64,000 nt of DNA. It comes from Microvirga brassicacearum. Lineage in GTDB: Bacteria > Pseudomonadota > Alphaproteobacteria > Rhizobiales > Beijerinckiaceae. The notes beneath the pieces were generated by a model. That model saw nothing but the letters and a program-made list of their open reading frames with translations, was not told the DNA's origin and searched no databases. The stretch spans positions 46,806-110,805 of the forward strand of contig NZ_VCMV01000013.1 of assembly GCF_008757455.1 (NCBI RefSeq), in the 5' to 3' direction. Shown piece by piece: positions 1-9,441 of this stretch; positions within the stretch are counted from its first letter, which is position 1; every line of letters starts with the position of its first letter. Position numbers and translations under genes: made by a program.

Positions 1-465
1 ACGGCGATGATGTGGAGCAGCCAGTGCTGCGCCGCAGTTCGTGAGTTCGCGGAGACCCTGGTGAGTTACTGGGCGGCAGTCGGGATCAAAGTAACGCCCC
101 AGGAACTGGAGCGCGCCACGTGGCTCGACCGGCTTCTGAAACTCGACTGGGATAGCACGCTCACCGATGGCAACACTCTCACCGGTGATGCTGACTTCAC
201 TCTGGCGCGACTCTATCTCTCGTCAGCCAAGCGCATGGGTTATGCCAATCCAAAACTTGACGAGATTTTGCTTGCAGCACGTGCAGAACTCGATCAGGCG
301 AAGCGTTCCGAGCTCTACGCTTCAGCGGGGCGCCTCATCTGGGACGAGGCGGTGGGCATCTTTCCCCTCGATATGATGGTGCATGCGGTCTACCGCAGCA
401 ATGTGAAGGGATTCAAGCCGACTCCCAACGCAATGCCGCGGTTCGAGAACGTGAGCAAAGACTGA
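1..465 (+). CDS. ABC transporter solute-binding protein, family 5 (3' part only)
   Basis: The reading frame is open from the first base, so the gene starts before the window and only about the last 154 residues are visible. The text resembles the C-terminal lobe of periplasmic dipeptide/oligopeptide/nickel-type solute-binding proteins (SBP_bac_5): a stretch about the protein competing for a 'GIKV' fold, then a helix with NPKLDEIL and a final segment IWDEAVGIFPLDMM where the ligand cleft closes. It would bind the substrate in the periplasm and deliver it to permeases that must lie upstream or elsewhere, because only ATPase genes follow. The ATPase gene starts 67 bases downstream. The ligand cannot be read from this part; the operon suggests an amino sugar or its peptide conjugate. 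Confidence 0.85.
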   Translation, partial: TAMMWSSQCCAAVREFAETLVSYWAAVGIKVTPQELERATWLDRLLKLDWDSTLTDGNTLTGDADFTLARLYLSSAKRMGYANPKLDEILLAARAELDQAKRSELYASAGRLIWDEAVGIFPLDMMVHAVYRSNVKGFKPTPNAMPRFENVSKD

Positions 466-532
466 CCTTCGCGTCGGCCCCTGTCACCTTGACCTGGTCC
501 AACGGAGGCTTTCGCGCCCTCGCAACTCAGAG

Positions 533-1555
533 ATGCAACGCCCAATGACCGTTCCAAAGCAGATCCATGAGCCACTTCTTGCAGTCGAGTCCCTTGCCGT
601 GCGTTTCGGTGGGGTCGACGGCGGCTTTCTCGCGCTCGAGGACGTGTCGTTTCAGCTGGAAGCCGGGGAGACATTGTCGCTCCTCGGCGAATCCGGTTCA
701 GGAAAATCTGTGACCGCGCAAGCGGTGATGGCACTACTCCCGGGCAACGCCGAGATATCCGGCGGCCATATCGCATTTTCCGGCGAGGACCTTGTGAGTC
801 TTCCCCGATCCCGCACGCGGGCTCTTTGTGGCACCCAGATGGGCATGATCTTTCAGGATCCGCTTACCGCGCTCAATCCCGTCTTCACGGTCGGAGATCA
901 AATCGCCGAATTATTCCAGGTGCGCCAGGGATATGGCCGACGCACTGCTTGGAGTGCTGCTGCGGATGTGATTGACGCGGTCGGTATTCCCGATGCGCGC
1001 CATCGTCTCAATGCTTACCCGCATCAGTTCTCAGGAGGAATGCGCCAACGTCTCGTCATTGCCATGGCGATCGCATTGAAACCGCGTCTTCTTATCGCTG
1101 ACGAGCCGACCACTGCGCTCGACGTAACCGTTCAAGCGCAGATCATGGAACTCATCGGCAACCTTCAAAGGGAGACCGGGATGGCCCTTCTCCTCATCAC
1201 CCACGATCTGGGGGTCGTTGCCGACGTGACCGATCGCGTTGCGATCATGTATGCCGGCCGGATCGTGGAAACAGGGCCGGTGAGGGTTGTCTATGACCAT
1301 CCCGCTCACCCCTATACCCGCGGACTCATGTCGTCGATTCCGTCTCTCGATGAATCCGACGGTCCACTCTCAACCATTCCGGGCCTTCCGCCCAATCCCA
1401 GGGATCGTCCTTCCGGCTGCCCCTTCCATCCCCGCTGCTCTTTTGCGAAGCCGGTTTGCGCGGTCGAGCGACCGCCCATGCGCGCGCTGAGCGGAGGGCG
1501 AATGGCGGCTTGTCATTTTGCCGAGGAGGTGGTTCGTCTTGACCCTGTCTCCTGA
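533..1555 (+). CDS. Oligopeptide/dipeptide-type ABC transporter ATPase (DppD/OppD-like)
   Basis: About 340 residues, the normal length for the first ATPase of a peptide-type importer. Walker A GESGSGKS is at residues 52-59, the signature FSGGMRQR near 165, Walker [13 protein letters not shown] near 187, and the switch histidine in LLITHDLG. The end carries the extra oligopeptide-transporter C-terminal domain with [14 protein letters not shown], which in this family ligates an iron-sulfur cluster or metal. It should sit on the inner face of the membrane and hydrolyse ATP with the next gene product. Start: ATG at 533 or 545; neither has a strong ribosome site. It overlaps the next ATPase by 17 bases. 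Confidence 0.93.
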   Translation: MQRPMTVPKQIHEPLLAVESLAVRFGGVDGGFLALEDVSFQLEAGETLSLLGESGSGKSVTAQAVMALLPGNAEISGGHIAFSGEDLVSLPRSRTRALCGTQMGMIFQDPLTALNPVFTVGDQIAELFQVRQGYGRRTAWSAAADVIDAVGIPDARHRLNAYPHQFSGGMRQRLVIAMAIALKPRLLIADEPTTALDVTVQAQIMELIGNLQRETGMALLLITHDLGVVADVTDRVAIMYAGRIVETGPVRVVYDHPAHPYTRGLMSSIPSLDESDGPLSTIPGLPPNPRDRPSGCPFHPRCSFAKPVCAVERPPMRALSGGRMAACHFAEEVVRLDPVS

Positions 1556-2558
1556 ACCGCTGCTCTCGATCGACGACCTGCGTGTTACGTTTGCTGTGAG
1601 ATCGACTTTCCTGCGCCGCACGTTGATGGAAGTGAGCAGCGTCGCTGGCGTCAGTTTGAGTGTGATGCCGGGTAAGACCTTGGGGATTGTCGGCGAGTCC
1701 GGATGCGGCAAGTCGACGACGGCGCGGGCCATCATCGGGCTGGATAAACCCAGTTCCGGGACAATCACCTTTGCTGGAGAACGGATCGAGATGGCCTCGC
1801 CTCAACGACGGAGGCAACTCGCCCGTGACATGCAGATGATCTATCAGGACCCCTTTGCATCGCTCAATCCACGCAAGACGGTTGCGCAGATCATTGGCGA
1901 AGGTTGGCAAGTTCATCCGGATCTCTTGCACGCAACCGAGCGCAATGCGGAGACCGCCCTGCTGATGCGAAAAGTCGGACTCGATCCTGCGCTTTCTGAT
2001 CGGTTCCCGCATCAGTTTTCGGGGGGGCAGCGGCAACGCATCGGCATCGCTCGCGCATTGGCTCTGCGGCCGCGCCTCCTGATTTGCGACGAACCTGTGA
2101 GCGCCCTCGACGTATCTGTGCAGGCTCAGACCCTCAATCTGTTGTCGGATCTCCAGCATGAACTTGGACTCACCTACGTGTTCATCGCCCATGACCTTTC
2201 GGTAGTCAGGCATGTGAGCAACACGATTGCCGTCATGTATCTCGGCCGAATCGTCGAAACGGGGGCGGTCGGACAAATCTATGCATCGCCAGCCCATCCC
2301 TATACCCGAGCCTTGATGTCGGCAGCGCCGATCCCGCGACCCTGGGCCGTCTCCAGGCCCGCCCGAATCGTTCTGAAGGGCGAGCTTCCGTCGCCACTTG
2401 CACCGCCGTCTGGCTGTCGCTTCCACACCCGCTGTTGGATGGCGCGGGAGCAGTGCCGTACCGATGAACCGAAATTGAGGGAAGTGGCCGGTCGACAAAC
2501 AGCCTGCCACTTCGCAGAGGAGGTCGTCGCTACCGCGGGACCTGTGGGGACGCCATGA
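1539..2558 (+). CDS. Oligopeptide/dipeptide-type ABC transporter ATPase (DppF/OppF-like)
   Basis: Second ATPase of the importer. Walker A GESGCGKS, signature FSGGQRQR, Walker B LLICDEPVSALD and the switch histidine (FIAHDLS) are all present, followed by the family's cysteine-bearing tail (PSGCRFHTRCWMA). The start is placed at TTG 1539 because GAGGAGG lies eight bases before it; an upstream TTG at 1518 in the same frame would cover that ribosome site. The 17-base overlap with the preceding gene and the ATGA overlap with the following kinase gene indicate translational coupling. Pairs with the DppD-like subunit to drive transport; permease subunits are not in view. Confidence 0.93.
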   Translation: MTLSPEPLLSIDDLRVTFAVRSTFLRRTLMEVSSVAGVSLSVMPGKTLGIVGESGCGKSTTARAIIGLDKPSSGTITFAGERIEMASPQRRRQLARDMQMIYQDPFASLNPRKTVAQIIGEGWQVHPDLLHATERNAETALLMRKVGLDPALSDRFPHQFSGGQRQRIGIARALALRPRLLICDEPVSALDVSVQAQTLNLLSDLQHELGLTYVFIAHDLSVVRHVSNTIAVMYLGRIVETGAVGQIYASPAHPYTRALMSAAPIPRPWAVSRPARIVLKGELPSPLAPPSGCRFHTRCWMAREQCRTDEPKLREVAGRQTACHFAEEVVATAGPVGTP

Positions 2559-3541
2559 CTGAGAATGAGACCCTTCAAGTGGGGATCGATGTGGGGCAGG
2601 GTGGTACCCGTGTTATCGTTCGGCGGGGAACGCGGACGGAGCGCTACGTTTCCCCTGGCTACTGGTCAGCCGCCGGGAATGGCGTTGTTTCCGCCGTTTT
2701 GCAGAGCGTCATGACCGCAATGATCCCATCGCACACGCCAATACAGGTTGGGATCGGGATGACTGGATTGAACGGCAACGCCGTGCCCATCGATGAGCTT
2801 TCGCGGGTACTTCGCGAGGCTTTCAGGCTTCACTCTCTCACGGCCGCTGACGATAGCGTAACCGCCTATCTCGGCGCCATTGGCACGCATGCCGGAGCCG
2901 TCGTGGCAGCTGGTACTGGCACGGTGGCCCTTGCCACGGACATGGTCACTCGCTGGGGGCGCTGCGACGGATGGGGGGCGGAGCTCGGCGATCACGGATC
3001 GGGCTATTGGATCGGACGTGAGGGTGTTCGGCGGGCTCTGCGCGGGCGGGACGGCGGCGCAAGTGGGCACCTTTTGACAGCGCTAGAAAAGCGCTTCGGT
3101 CCGGCAGTTGAGATGCCCGCATTGTGGCGCAGCCTCGTGGTGACGCCAGATCAAATAGCGGCCTTTGCCACCGACGTGGCGGAAGTTGCCCGACAAGGTG
3201 ACGAGACCGCACGAGCGATCTGGCGGGAAGCAGGCATATCGCTCGCGGAGACCGTGTCTTATGCGTTGAGCATGGCCGGCTTGGAGCGGAGCGATGTTCC
3301 CGTTGCGGCGACGGGAGGCGTCTTCGCAGCGAGGGATCTCGTGGCGGCGTCCTTTGAGAACGCGTTGAGCGAAAGGCATCCCCGTGCCGTGATCTCCTCT
3401 GCCCCCGGGGACCCGCTCGAGGGAGCCCTCGCGCTGATCACTTTGCCCAATCCCGCCGCTTTCGGGAACCTGGTGGAGCGAGCCACGGAAGCGGCATGCG
3501 ATCCGGAGCCGGTAGCAGCGAGTAGAGGGGCAGGCCAATGA
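2555..3541 (+). CDS. BadF/BadG/BcrA/BcrD-type ATPase, probable amino-sugar kinase
   Basis: A 328-residue member of the ASKHA superfamily. The phosphate-1 loop VGIDVGQGGTR is at residues 9-19, the phosphate-2 loop AAGTGTVAL near 119, and the segment WGAELGDHGSGYWIGREG is typical of bacterial N-acetylglucosamine-type kinases in the BadF family. It would phosphorylate a sugar taken up by the preceding transporter. The start overlaps the upstream stop (ATGA), and the last bases overlap the next gene in the same way. Being next to a NanE-like epimerase, an N-acetyl hexosamine is the favoured substrate, but this is inferred from context. The family also includes dehydratase-activating ATPases; no Fe-S cysteine pair of that type is evident here. 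Confidence 0.82.
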   Translation: MTENETLQVGIDVGQGGTRVIVRRGTRTERYVSPGYWSAAGNGVVSAVLQSVMTAMIPSHTPIQVGIGMTGLNGNAVPIDELSRVLREAFRLHSLTAADDSVTAYLGAIGTHAGAVVAAGTGTVALATDMVTRWGRCDGWGAELGDHGSGYWIGREGVRRALRGRDGGASGHLLTALEKRFGPAVEMPALWRSLVVTPDQIAAFATDVAEVARQGDETARAIWREAGISLAETVSYALSMAGLERSDVPVAATGGVFAARDLVAASFENALSERHPRAVISSAPGDPLEGALALITLPNPAAFGNLVERATEAACDPEPVAASRGAGQ

Positions 3542-4272
3542 GTTCCGGCTCCCTCCGCCGCCGAGCGCAATCAGGCATTCTGGCAAGGTTGCGTGGACAT
3601 CTGGTGGTTTCTTGCCAGGCACCAGCGGGAAGCCCGCTGAAGGCTACCGCGCATATGTACGCGATGGCTGAAGCCGCTCTCTTGGGCGGTGCGGCAGGAA
3701 TTCGCGCTCAGGGCTATGACGACGTTCAGGCAATTGCGCGCCTTGGCCATCCGGTCATCGGCCTGATCAAGAGGGACGAGCCTGGGAGCGCCGTATACAT
3801 TACTCCACGCGCTTGCGACGTCGAACTGCTGGCTGCTGCCGGAGCACAGATCGTCGCATCGGATGCGACAGGCCGAACCCGTGCTTCCGGTGAGACGACC
3901 GAGCAACTCGTCGCGGCGGCTCATCAATCGGGGGCTCTTTTCATGGCCGACGTGGACTGCGTCGACGCGGCCCTGGCCGCAGTCGAGGCGGGAGCGGATT
4001 TGGTTGGAACGACCCTATCCGGATATACCCTGGGCCCTATACCGCATGAGCCTGATATTGAACTTGTTGCAGAACTCGCCCGGCGCCTGACAGTACCGGT
4101 GGTCGCCGAGGGCCGCTATCGAACGCCTGAGCAGGTGCGCGCGGCCTTCGACGCCTGTGCCTGGAGCGTTGTTGTCGGTGGGGCCATCACCGATCCAGTG
4201 GCCTTGACGCGTCGTCTCGTTAGCGCCTGTTCCCATCACCTCTTGCCTGAGACATTGGGTGATGACGCATGA
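3538..4272 (+). CDS. nanE: Putative N-acetylmannosamine-6-phosphate 2-epimerase
   Basis: 244 residues with the (beta/alpha)8 barrel pattern of NanE, which converts ManNAc-6-phosphate to GlcNAc-6-phosphate in sialic acid and amino-sugar breakdown. Diagnostic blocks are LVVSCQAPAGSPL near the N-terminus, GLIKRDEPGSAVYITP (with the catalytic lysine of the family), FMADVDCVDAAL and VVAEGRYRTPEQ (with the catalytic glutamate region). The usual 'GTTLSGYT' phosphate-site strand is also present. It overlaps both the kinase gene and the GntR gene by ATGA, so all three are translated together. The kinase could supply its phosphorylated substrate. No neuraminate lyase gene is visible in the window. Confidence 0.88.
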   Translation: MSSGSLRRRAQSGILARLRGHLVVSCQAPAGSPLKATAHMYAMAEAALLGGAAGIRAQGYDDVQAIARLGHPVIGLIKRDEPGSAVYITPRACDVELLAAAGAQIVASDATGRTRASGETTEQLVAAAHQSGALFMADVDCVDAALAAVEAGADLVGTTLSGYTLGPIPHEPDIELVAELARRLTVPVVAEGRYRTPEQVRAAFDACAWSVVVGGAITDPVALTRRLVSACSHHLLPETLGDDA

Positions 4273-4979
4273 GCCGATTGCGGGAAATCAGAGACGCTCT
4301 CTCTGAGAGGGTGCGCGCGTTGCCGCCGCACGCGATGTTGCCGCGCGAGCGGGACTTGGCAGAGGAACTCGGCGTAAGTCGAACCAGTCTTCGCCAGTGG
4401 TTGCGCGAGCTGACGGATGCCGGATTAATCTACAGCGTGCGAGGCAAGGGTACCTTCGTCTCAGATCGCCGTATCTCAAAAGGTACCGGTCTTACGAGTT
4501 TCACCGAAGACATGGTGGAGCGTGGACTGCAGCCGGCGACTCAGATTCTCAAGGTCGGACAGACTCTCGCCGAAGTCAGCCTTGCCGATGAATTCGGATT
4601 GGCGGCGGGAAGTCTTTTGCATTGCATCGATCGGTTGCGAACCGCCGACGCCACGCCGATGTGCATAGAGCAGGTGCATCTGCCTGCCGAACTCTTCCCA
4701 GGCCTTTTGCGAGAGGAATTGTCGGGATCTCTCTACGATCTCATGCGACAGCAATACGGCCTGGAAGTGGTCTTTGCCCGCCAACACGTGCGCGCAATCG
4801 TGCCCAGCGCGGCACAGGCGCGGTTGCTCCAGGTTCCGCGTTGCGCGGCTCTCCTCGAGGTTTGCCGCATCGGCTTCGACCATCGGCATCGCGCCATCGA
4901 GCGCACGGTTACGACCTACCGGGGCGACCGCTACGATTTCACCATGACGATCCGCCGAGACACCTCGCTTCGTGAGTAA
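4269..4979 (+). CDS. GntR-family transcriptional regulator with UTRA domain (HutC subfamily)
   Basis: 236 residues. An N-terminal winged helix-turn-helix (about residues 5-70) carries the GntR pattern LPRERDLAEELGVSRTSLRQWLRELTDAG and the wing RGKGTFV. The rest (about 85-230) is a UTRA ligand-binding domain, ending with the family's 'FTMTIRRD' strand. In this subfamily the effector is often a phosphorylated sugar or amino acid intermediate, and regulators usually control the operon they sit in. Placement inside the kinase-epimerase operon, with ATGA coupling, suggests it senses a pathway intermediate such as a sugar phosphate. No operator was identified, because the operon promoter is upstream of the window. 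Confidence 0.9.
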   Translation: MSRLREIRDALSERVRALPPHAMLPRERDLAEELGVSRTSLRQWLRELTDAGLIYSVRGKGTFVSDRRISKGTGLTSFTEDMVERGLQPATQILKVGQTLAEVSLADEFGLAAGSLLHCIDRLRTADATPMCIEQVHLPAELFPGLLREELSGSLYDLMRQQYGLEVVFARQHVRAIVPSAAQARLLQVPRCAALLEVCRIGFDHRHRAIERTVTTYRGDRYDFTMTIRRDTSLRE

Positions 4980-4985
4980 ATAAAC

Positions 4986-6578
4986 ATGCCTGACATTCAC
5001 ACTGACATTCTTATCCTCGGCGGCGGCGTTGGTGGGGTAGCTGCCGCCCTTGCCGCGTGTTCAATGGGCTGCCGCGCTGTTCTGGTCGAACCGTACGATT
5101 GGATCGGCGGACAATTGACGTCACAGGCCGTACCACCGGACGAACATCCGTGGATCGAGACGCATGGATCCACCGCCTTGTATCGGGCGTTTCGCAATGG
5201 CGTGCGGTCCCACTACCAACGGTACTACCCGCTCACCCGAGATGCAGCCGCGGACCCATTCCTTAATCCCGGAGGAGGCTGGGTCTCGCCACTGTGCCAC
5301 GATCCTCGCGTCTCTCTGGCAGTACTCGAGGCTATGCTCCTTCCCCACGAAGCATCAGGCAGGATCACCGTCCATCGGCGGGCGAGGTTAATCGAGGCAC
5401 AGGCTCATGCGGATCGGGTCGTGGCCGCGCGCATAGGCCTGGCGGATGGCACCGAGATCGTAGTCGAGGCATCCTATTTCCTGGAAGCGACCGAACGTGG
5501 TGACCTCTTGGCGCTTGCGAATGTTGAACATCGGACCGGGATCGAATCCGCATCCGATACAGGAGAGCCCAGCGCCGCCGCGGCTTCTCGACCACTCGCG
5601 ATGCAAGCGGTGACAATCGTCTTCGCTATGGATCATGTGGACGGACACCATGTGATCGATCGTCCTGTCGACTACGACCATTGGCGCAATGTCACACCGC
5701 CGGGCTGGACAGGGCCTCTGCTTAGTTGGACCTATCCCAATCCGCGCACATTGAGGCCGACGACTCCACGTTTCCGGCCCAATATCGCCGATCACGAATC
5801 CCATGAGGAGGCCTTGCGTCATCCGGATCTTTGGAGCTATCGGCGAATTCTCGATCGGAGCCTGTTTACAAATAGGTTTTTCCAAAGCGACGTTACCCTC
5901 GTGAACTGGCCCATGAATGACTACCTAGAGGGTCCACTCCTCGGTGTTCCTGATACCGAAGTCCATGAGGCGCGCGCCCGAGCGCTAAGCTTGTCGCTCT
6001 TTTATTGGCTGCAGACCGAAGCGCCTCGTCCAAATGGAAACGTCGGCTATCCGGGTCTTCGGCTGCGCCCGGACGTGTTGGGCACCGGAGACGGCCTTGC
6101 GCAAGCGCCCTACATCCGCGAATCCCGTCGACTTCGCGCGGTCACGACAGTGGTCGAGCAGGATTTGGCGGTGTCCGCGCGCGGCGATGCTGGAGCTATT
6201 CACTACCGTGACAGCGTGGGAACTGGAGCCTATCGCATCGACCTTCATCCAACGACGGAAGGTGATCCGTACCTCGACGTCGCGGCCCACCCCTTCGAGA
6301 TCCCGCTTGGCGCGCTCATACCAGAACGGGTCGACAATCTGATTGCGGCTGGCAAAACCATCGGCACAACCCACATCACCAATGGCTGCTATCGCGTCCA
6401 TCCCGCCGAATGGTCCATAGGGGAAGCGGCAGGGCGCCTTGCCGCCTTTTGCTTGCAACGCAGTTGTGATCCGCGGTCGGTGCAGGAGAGCGATCTGCTA
6501 CTGGGAGATTTTCAGACGTTATTGCAGAAAGCGGGCTCGGATCTGCGCTGGCAAGGCAATGAGAGGCTCCCGGCGTAA
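4986..6578 (+). CDS. FAD-dependent oxidoreductase (FAD_oxidored family)
   Basis: 530 residues. The N-terminal dinucleotide-binding fold is clear: ILILGGGVGGVAAALAA at about residues 8-24, followed by the acidic strand end LVEPYDWIGGQLTSQ typical of the PF12831-type flavoproteins. The C-terminal block ITNGCYRVHPAEWSIGEAAG contains the second FAD contact. These enzymes are found in carbohydrate and natural-product operons but reactions are mostly unassigned; oxidation of a sugar-derived substrate is only inferred from the neighbours. It starts six bases after the GntR gene and is the last gene of the operon. No signal peptide is evident. Confidence 0.85.
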   Translation: MPDIHTDILILGGGVGGVAAALAACSMGCRAVLVEPYDWIGGQLTSQAVPPDEHPWIETHGSTALYRAFRNGVRSHYQRYYPLTRDAAADPFLNPGGGWVSPLCHDPRVSLAVLEAMLLPHEASGRITVHRRARLIEAQAHADRVVAARIGLADGTEIVVEASYFLEATERGDLLALANVEHRTGIESASDTGEPSAAAASRPLAMQAVTIVFAMDHVDGHHVIDRPVDYDHWRNVTPPGWTGPLLSWTYPNPRTLRPTTPRFRPNIADHESHEEALRHPDLWSYRRILDRSLFTNRFFQSDVTLVNWPMNDYLEGPLLGVPDTEVHEARARALSLSLFYWLQTEAPRPNGNVGYPGLRLRPDVLGTGDGLAQAPYIRESRRLRAVTTVVEQDLAVSARGDAGAIHYRDSVGTGAYRIDLHPTTEGDPYLDVAAHPFEIPLGALIPERVDNLIAAGKTIGTTHITNGCYRVHPAEWSIGEAAGRLAAFCLQRSCDPRSVQESDLLLGDFQTLLQKAGSDLRWQGNERLPA

Positions 6579-6878
6579 GTTCATCTAGCTTCAGCGAAGC
6601 AAGATTTATTGCCGTCCTGGACGCCGTGCGCGGCTTGCCGTTTGGCAGCACGCTTACGGCTGCAAGTTGACGGAACGGGGCCGTTCTTGACGCTTCCCCC
6701 GGACTTCATGCCCGAAGAGTTTCGCGCTTATTGCCTAGCCACCGCATTTCACGAGACGGCCCGCACCATGCAGCTGTCAGTTGACATTTTGGGATGAGAA
6801 TATCGGTGTTTCTGGCGCTTTGGACATCAATAGTGAGACAAGTGGCCGGTTCGCCTTCTCAATTTAGATGTCAATGCT
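6579..6878. other. Non-coding stretch after the FAD oxidoreductase gene
   Basis: Holds one short open frame (62 codons, about 6612-6797 on the plus strand) with no recognisable family and no ribosome site. Its tail resembles protein-coding text (EEFRAYCLATAFHETARTM), so it could be a remnant, but I cannot assign it. Confidence 0.4.
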
Positions 6879-6910
6879 ACAGCAGCGCACTCTGAGTGCG
6901 CCGCTGTTTT
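6879..6910 (+). terminator. Candidate intrinsic terminator
   Basis: ACAGC-A-GCGCACT, loop CTG, AGTGCGC-C-GCTGT, then TTT. The stem has twelve pairs with one A/C mismatch and is followed by a short U-tract on the plus strand. It lies between the end of the amino-sugar operon and the oppositely oriented transposase remnant. Confidence 0.5.
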
Positions 6911-6915
6911 CGACC

Positions 6916-7239
6916 TTAAAACGGCAGCCAACGTTGAAAGATGTTCGTTCCCAAAAAAACGTCCCATCGGAAAGTATGATCGATCTGAATCACCTCGAGC
7001 GGACGGCTGACTGTGTATTTGCCGGGAGTTGCCGTCGTGTCCTTGATGATTGCGGCTTCCCCGCGCTTCGGGCCTCTTACACGGGCATCAATCGCTTTAA
7101 CCCTTGACCGCACTGTTCTACGATCAGGTAACGGCAGATTTTTATCAGTACACCTGGCATGGACCTCATTGACCAAGTGGGTCAGGGTCGGTCGCGTAGG
7201 CTTGAGATGAACCTTTCGAATCGTGTCATTGAGCGGCAC
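6916..7239 (-). pseudogene. TniA/TnsB/Mu-type DDE transposase remnant
   Basis: About 107 residues from the region before and at the start of the catalytic core of a large integrase-fold transposase. LTHLVNEVHARC..LPLPDRRTVRSRV is the helix-turn-helix linker seen before the core, and RPLEVIQIDHT is the first core strand with the catalytic aspartate of the DDE triad. The protein should continue for about 400 more residues but stops shortly after this aspartate with unrelated sequence, so the other two catalytic acids are absent. The N-terminus is also missing or out of frame. It is therefore a fragment, and points to an old transposon insertion next to the operon. Confidence 0.75.
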
Positions 7240-7681
7240 GAAAAGAAATTTCCAAGGTGAGATCTAAGACGATGGAACGCGTCGTGCCGTCGACATCCCT
7301 CGGCCCACCGCGCCGCCTTTGCAGCCTCCTCCACCTGAAATTCGCTGTCGCTCACGCCCGCCCCGAATCCAGACAACGTCTGTGACTGGGCGATCCCCCA
7401 GGCGGGCTGTGTCGCAAATCTGAGCGGAGGCGAGGGAATGGTTGAGGCGGTGTCTTGGCTTCAGGCAGCGAGCCTCTCAAACTGCTCGGCGAGTGAGGGC
7501 TGCGGATTCCGGGCGTAGAAAAAGCTGGACCACGAGAATCCTGGTTTTGTCGCACGACAATCCAAGAGGGTTGCGGGGACAGGATTTGAAGCTGTTAACT
7601 TTAAGCTCTGAGAATAGGTCAGACACCCGATGTCGCCCCAAAATCGAAGGCTTGATCGATGCTAGGTAGGACCGTCCAGTG
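7240..7681. other. Non-coding stretch
   Basis: No gene recognised on either strand. The part adjoining 7240 may hold further out-of-frame pieces of the N-terminus of the transposase remnant, but no conserved motif could be read. Confidence 0.4.
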
Positions 7682-8827
7682 TCACACGATCCCCCAGGCG
7701 CGGTAGCGGCGGCGACCCGTGAGTTCGCGTGGCAGCGCACCGCCCAACTGCATCAGCATCAGATCGACTGCCTTGGGCGTCACCTTGAGAAGTTTGGCCC
7801 CAAGCGCCACGGTCACCAGGGGACGAGAGAGAAACAGCTCGACCAGCTCCGGCAGCTTCGAGTTGCTGCGGCAGGTACGCGTGACCCGGTCCATGGTCTC
7901 GCGCGCCAGGATCAGACGCTCGAGATCCTTTTGCCCTTGCGCGACCGCCTCCTCGATTACGGCGCAGAAGCCGGCGACGATCTCGGGGGCCCCTTCCCTT
8001 CCCTGCGGCCGGAACTTGGCGGCCCTGAACCCCGAGGCCAGCGGCAACAGATGTCCAGTCAGGCCGCGGGCCCGCAGAATGCACCCGGCCATGATAAAGC
8101 CGAGCCAGGGCTGGCGCGGATAGAGGTTGAGATCGAGCCACGCCTTCCAGGCCATCGCCGCGGCGGCAACTGCCGGCCAGGGCGCGGTCCGCTTTACCAG
8201 ATCGAGCCAGAGATCCTCGTTCTGCCCCTCGTCGATTTCGGGGTCATAGACCAGGTGTGAACGGCTGCTCCGGATCGGGGTCTCGCCGGCCAACACCTTG
8301 CTGGTTCGCGCAAGCAGGGCATCAATATCGGCGAATTGCGCCCTCCATGGATCGGCGTCATTGGCGAAGGCCGGATAATCCTCATCGCGCTCACCCTCGC
8401 CGTCAGCAGGGGTAAAATCAGAGCGCACTTCCCTCCCCTCCCCGGTTGTCGGCATGATGCCACGCAAGGCCGCAAGGCCATCGATTGAAATCGGCCACGG
8501 TGCCTTGCGTGCAAGAACCGTACGTCTCGCGCGCAGGGCGGTTGCGGCGCGGGTTAGTTCATGGGTGGGGCTTCTCACATCCATGCCGGCATCGTGCAGG
8601 ACGACGTCGCCGATATCGACGAGATGACCATCCAGGATCAGCGCTCGCACTGCCTCGGTCATGTCACAGCGTGATTGCCATCCCGTCGCCAGGCCGGAGG
8701 CGTCGAGCCGCGCATCGAGCTTCATCACCGCGATGCTAACCTGCTCAAGTCGGCCCGCGATCCTTTCCCAAGGAAGGGAGGGCAACTCCACTGCCGGCGG
8801 AGAATGTTCGTCGGTGAACGTCAGCAT
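7682..8827 (-). CDS. RHE_PE00001 family protein (DUF1612 with helix-turn-helix)
   Basis: About 381 residues when started at the ATG at 8827 (MLTFTDEHSPPAVELPSLPW). The layout agrees with the rhizobial plasmid family named after RHE_PE00001: an N-terminal region with LDARLDASGLATGWQSR, a central DUF1612 part (AMAWKAWLDLNLYPRQPWLG, then a polar spacer), and a C-terminal helix-turn-helix with VTVALGAKLLKVTPKAVDLML, ending RRRYRAWGIV. Family members occur mostly on rhizobial plasmids and are thought to bind DNA, but their role is unknown. The frame is open further upstream to 8938 but those residues do not look like the family. The gene stands alone between mobile-element remnants. Confidence 0.8.
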   Translation of the reverse strand: MLTFTDEHSPPAVELPSLPWERIAGRLEQVSIAVMKLDARLDASGLATGWQSRCDMTEAVRALILDGHLVDIGDVVLHDAGMDVRSPTHELTRAATALRARRTVLARKAPWPISIDGLAALRGIMPTTGEGREVRSDFTPADGEGERDEDYPAFANDADPWRAQFADIDALLARTSKVLAGETPIRSSRSHLVYDPEIDEGQNEDLWLDLVKRTAPWPAVAAAAMAWKAWLDLNLYPRQPWLGFIMAGCILRARGLTGHLLPLASGFRAAKFRPQGREGAPEIVAGFCAVIEEAVAQGQKDLERLILARETMDRVTRTCRSNSKLPELVELFLSRPLVTVALGAKLLKVTPKAVDLMLMQLGGALPRELTGRRRYRAWGIV

Positions 8828-9441
8828 GACCCGAAGCGCGATGATGTCAGGAGAACATTGAGTGGCATGCAGATGGGTGCGGCGTCTGCAATGGTTGGAC
8901 GACCAGCAGGCCCAGCGACTGCAATCAAACTGATCCACCCCATAGCTACAACCCCCACCCCGCTCACCAAGGACGCCAGATCGGCTGCCGAGAGGCAGCT
9001 CGAGCGGGACAGTGCTGCCTCCGAGCTGTACAATCGACCATACATCCGATTACAGCGTCAATTGGATCGGTCCTTAAACTGTTGATAAGCAACGAGGAGG
9101 ATTGAAGTTAGCGGAGTCAAACACGCCGTTGTTACGGAGGACTCCATATCACCGAGTGCCCCTCAGAACTGACGCTTTTTCCTCAGATCTCCTGCAGAGT
9201 CCTAGATGACCCTGCACTTGGCATACGAAGGCGTGATTTGGCCCATCTGGCCGCCTCCGCGAGGGGAAATCGTCCCTCAGCACGGCCGCGGGCGCCACAG
9301 ATTGCCGTTATGTAGCCAGGAACGGGATCTAGCTACGTCTAGAGACGGTCATCTTGTGGTATTAAGCGACTCTGTACAAATGCTCCGAAAGCTGATTCAC
9401 GATGTACGTCCAATCATCGGCCCACCAGTTTGGATGCTCAG
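8828..9441. other. Non-coding stretch before the recombinase gene
   Basis: No convincing gene. Short open frames here lack ribosome sites and family features. As it lies just upstream of a serine recombinase gene, it is where that enzyme's recombination (res-like) site would be expected, but I could not identify paired inverted sites. Confidence 0.4.

Noticed and set aside
1326..2510. Minus-strand frame of 394 codons over the transporter ATPase genes
   Set aside because: Antisense of two well-supported ATPases; no ribosome site and no domain.
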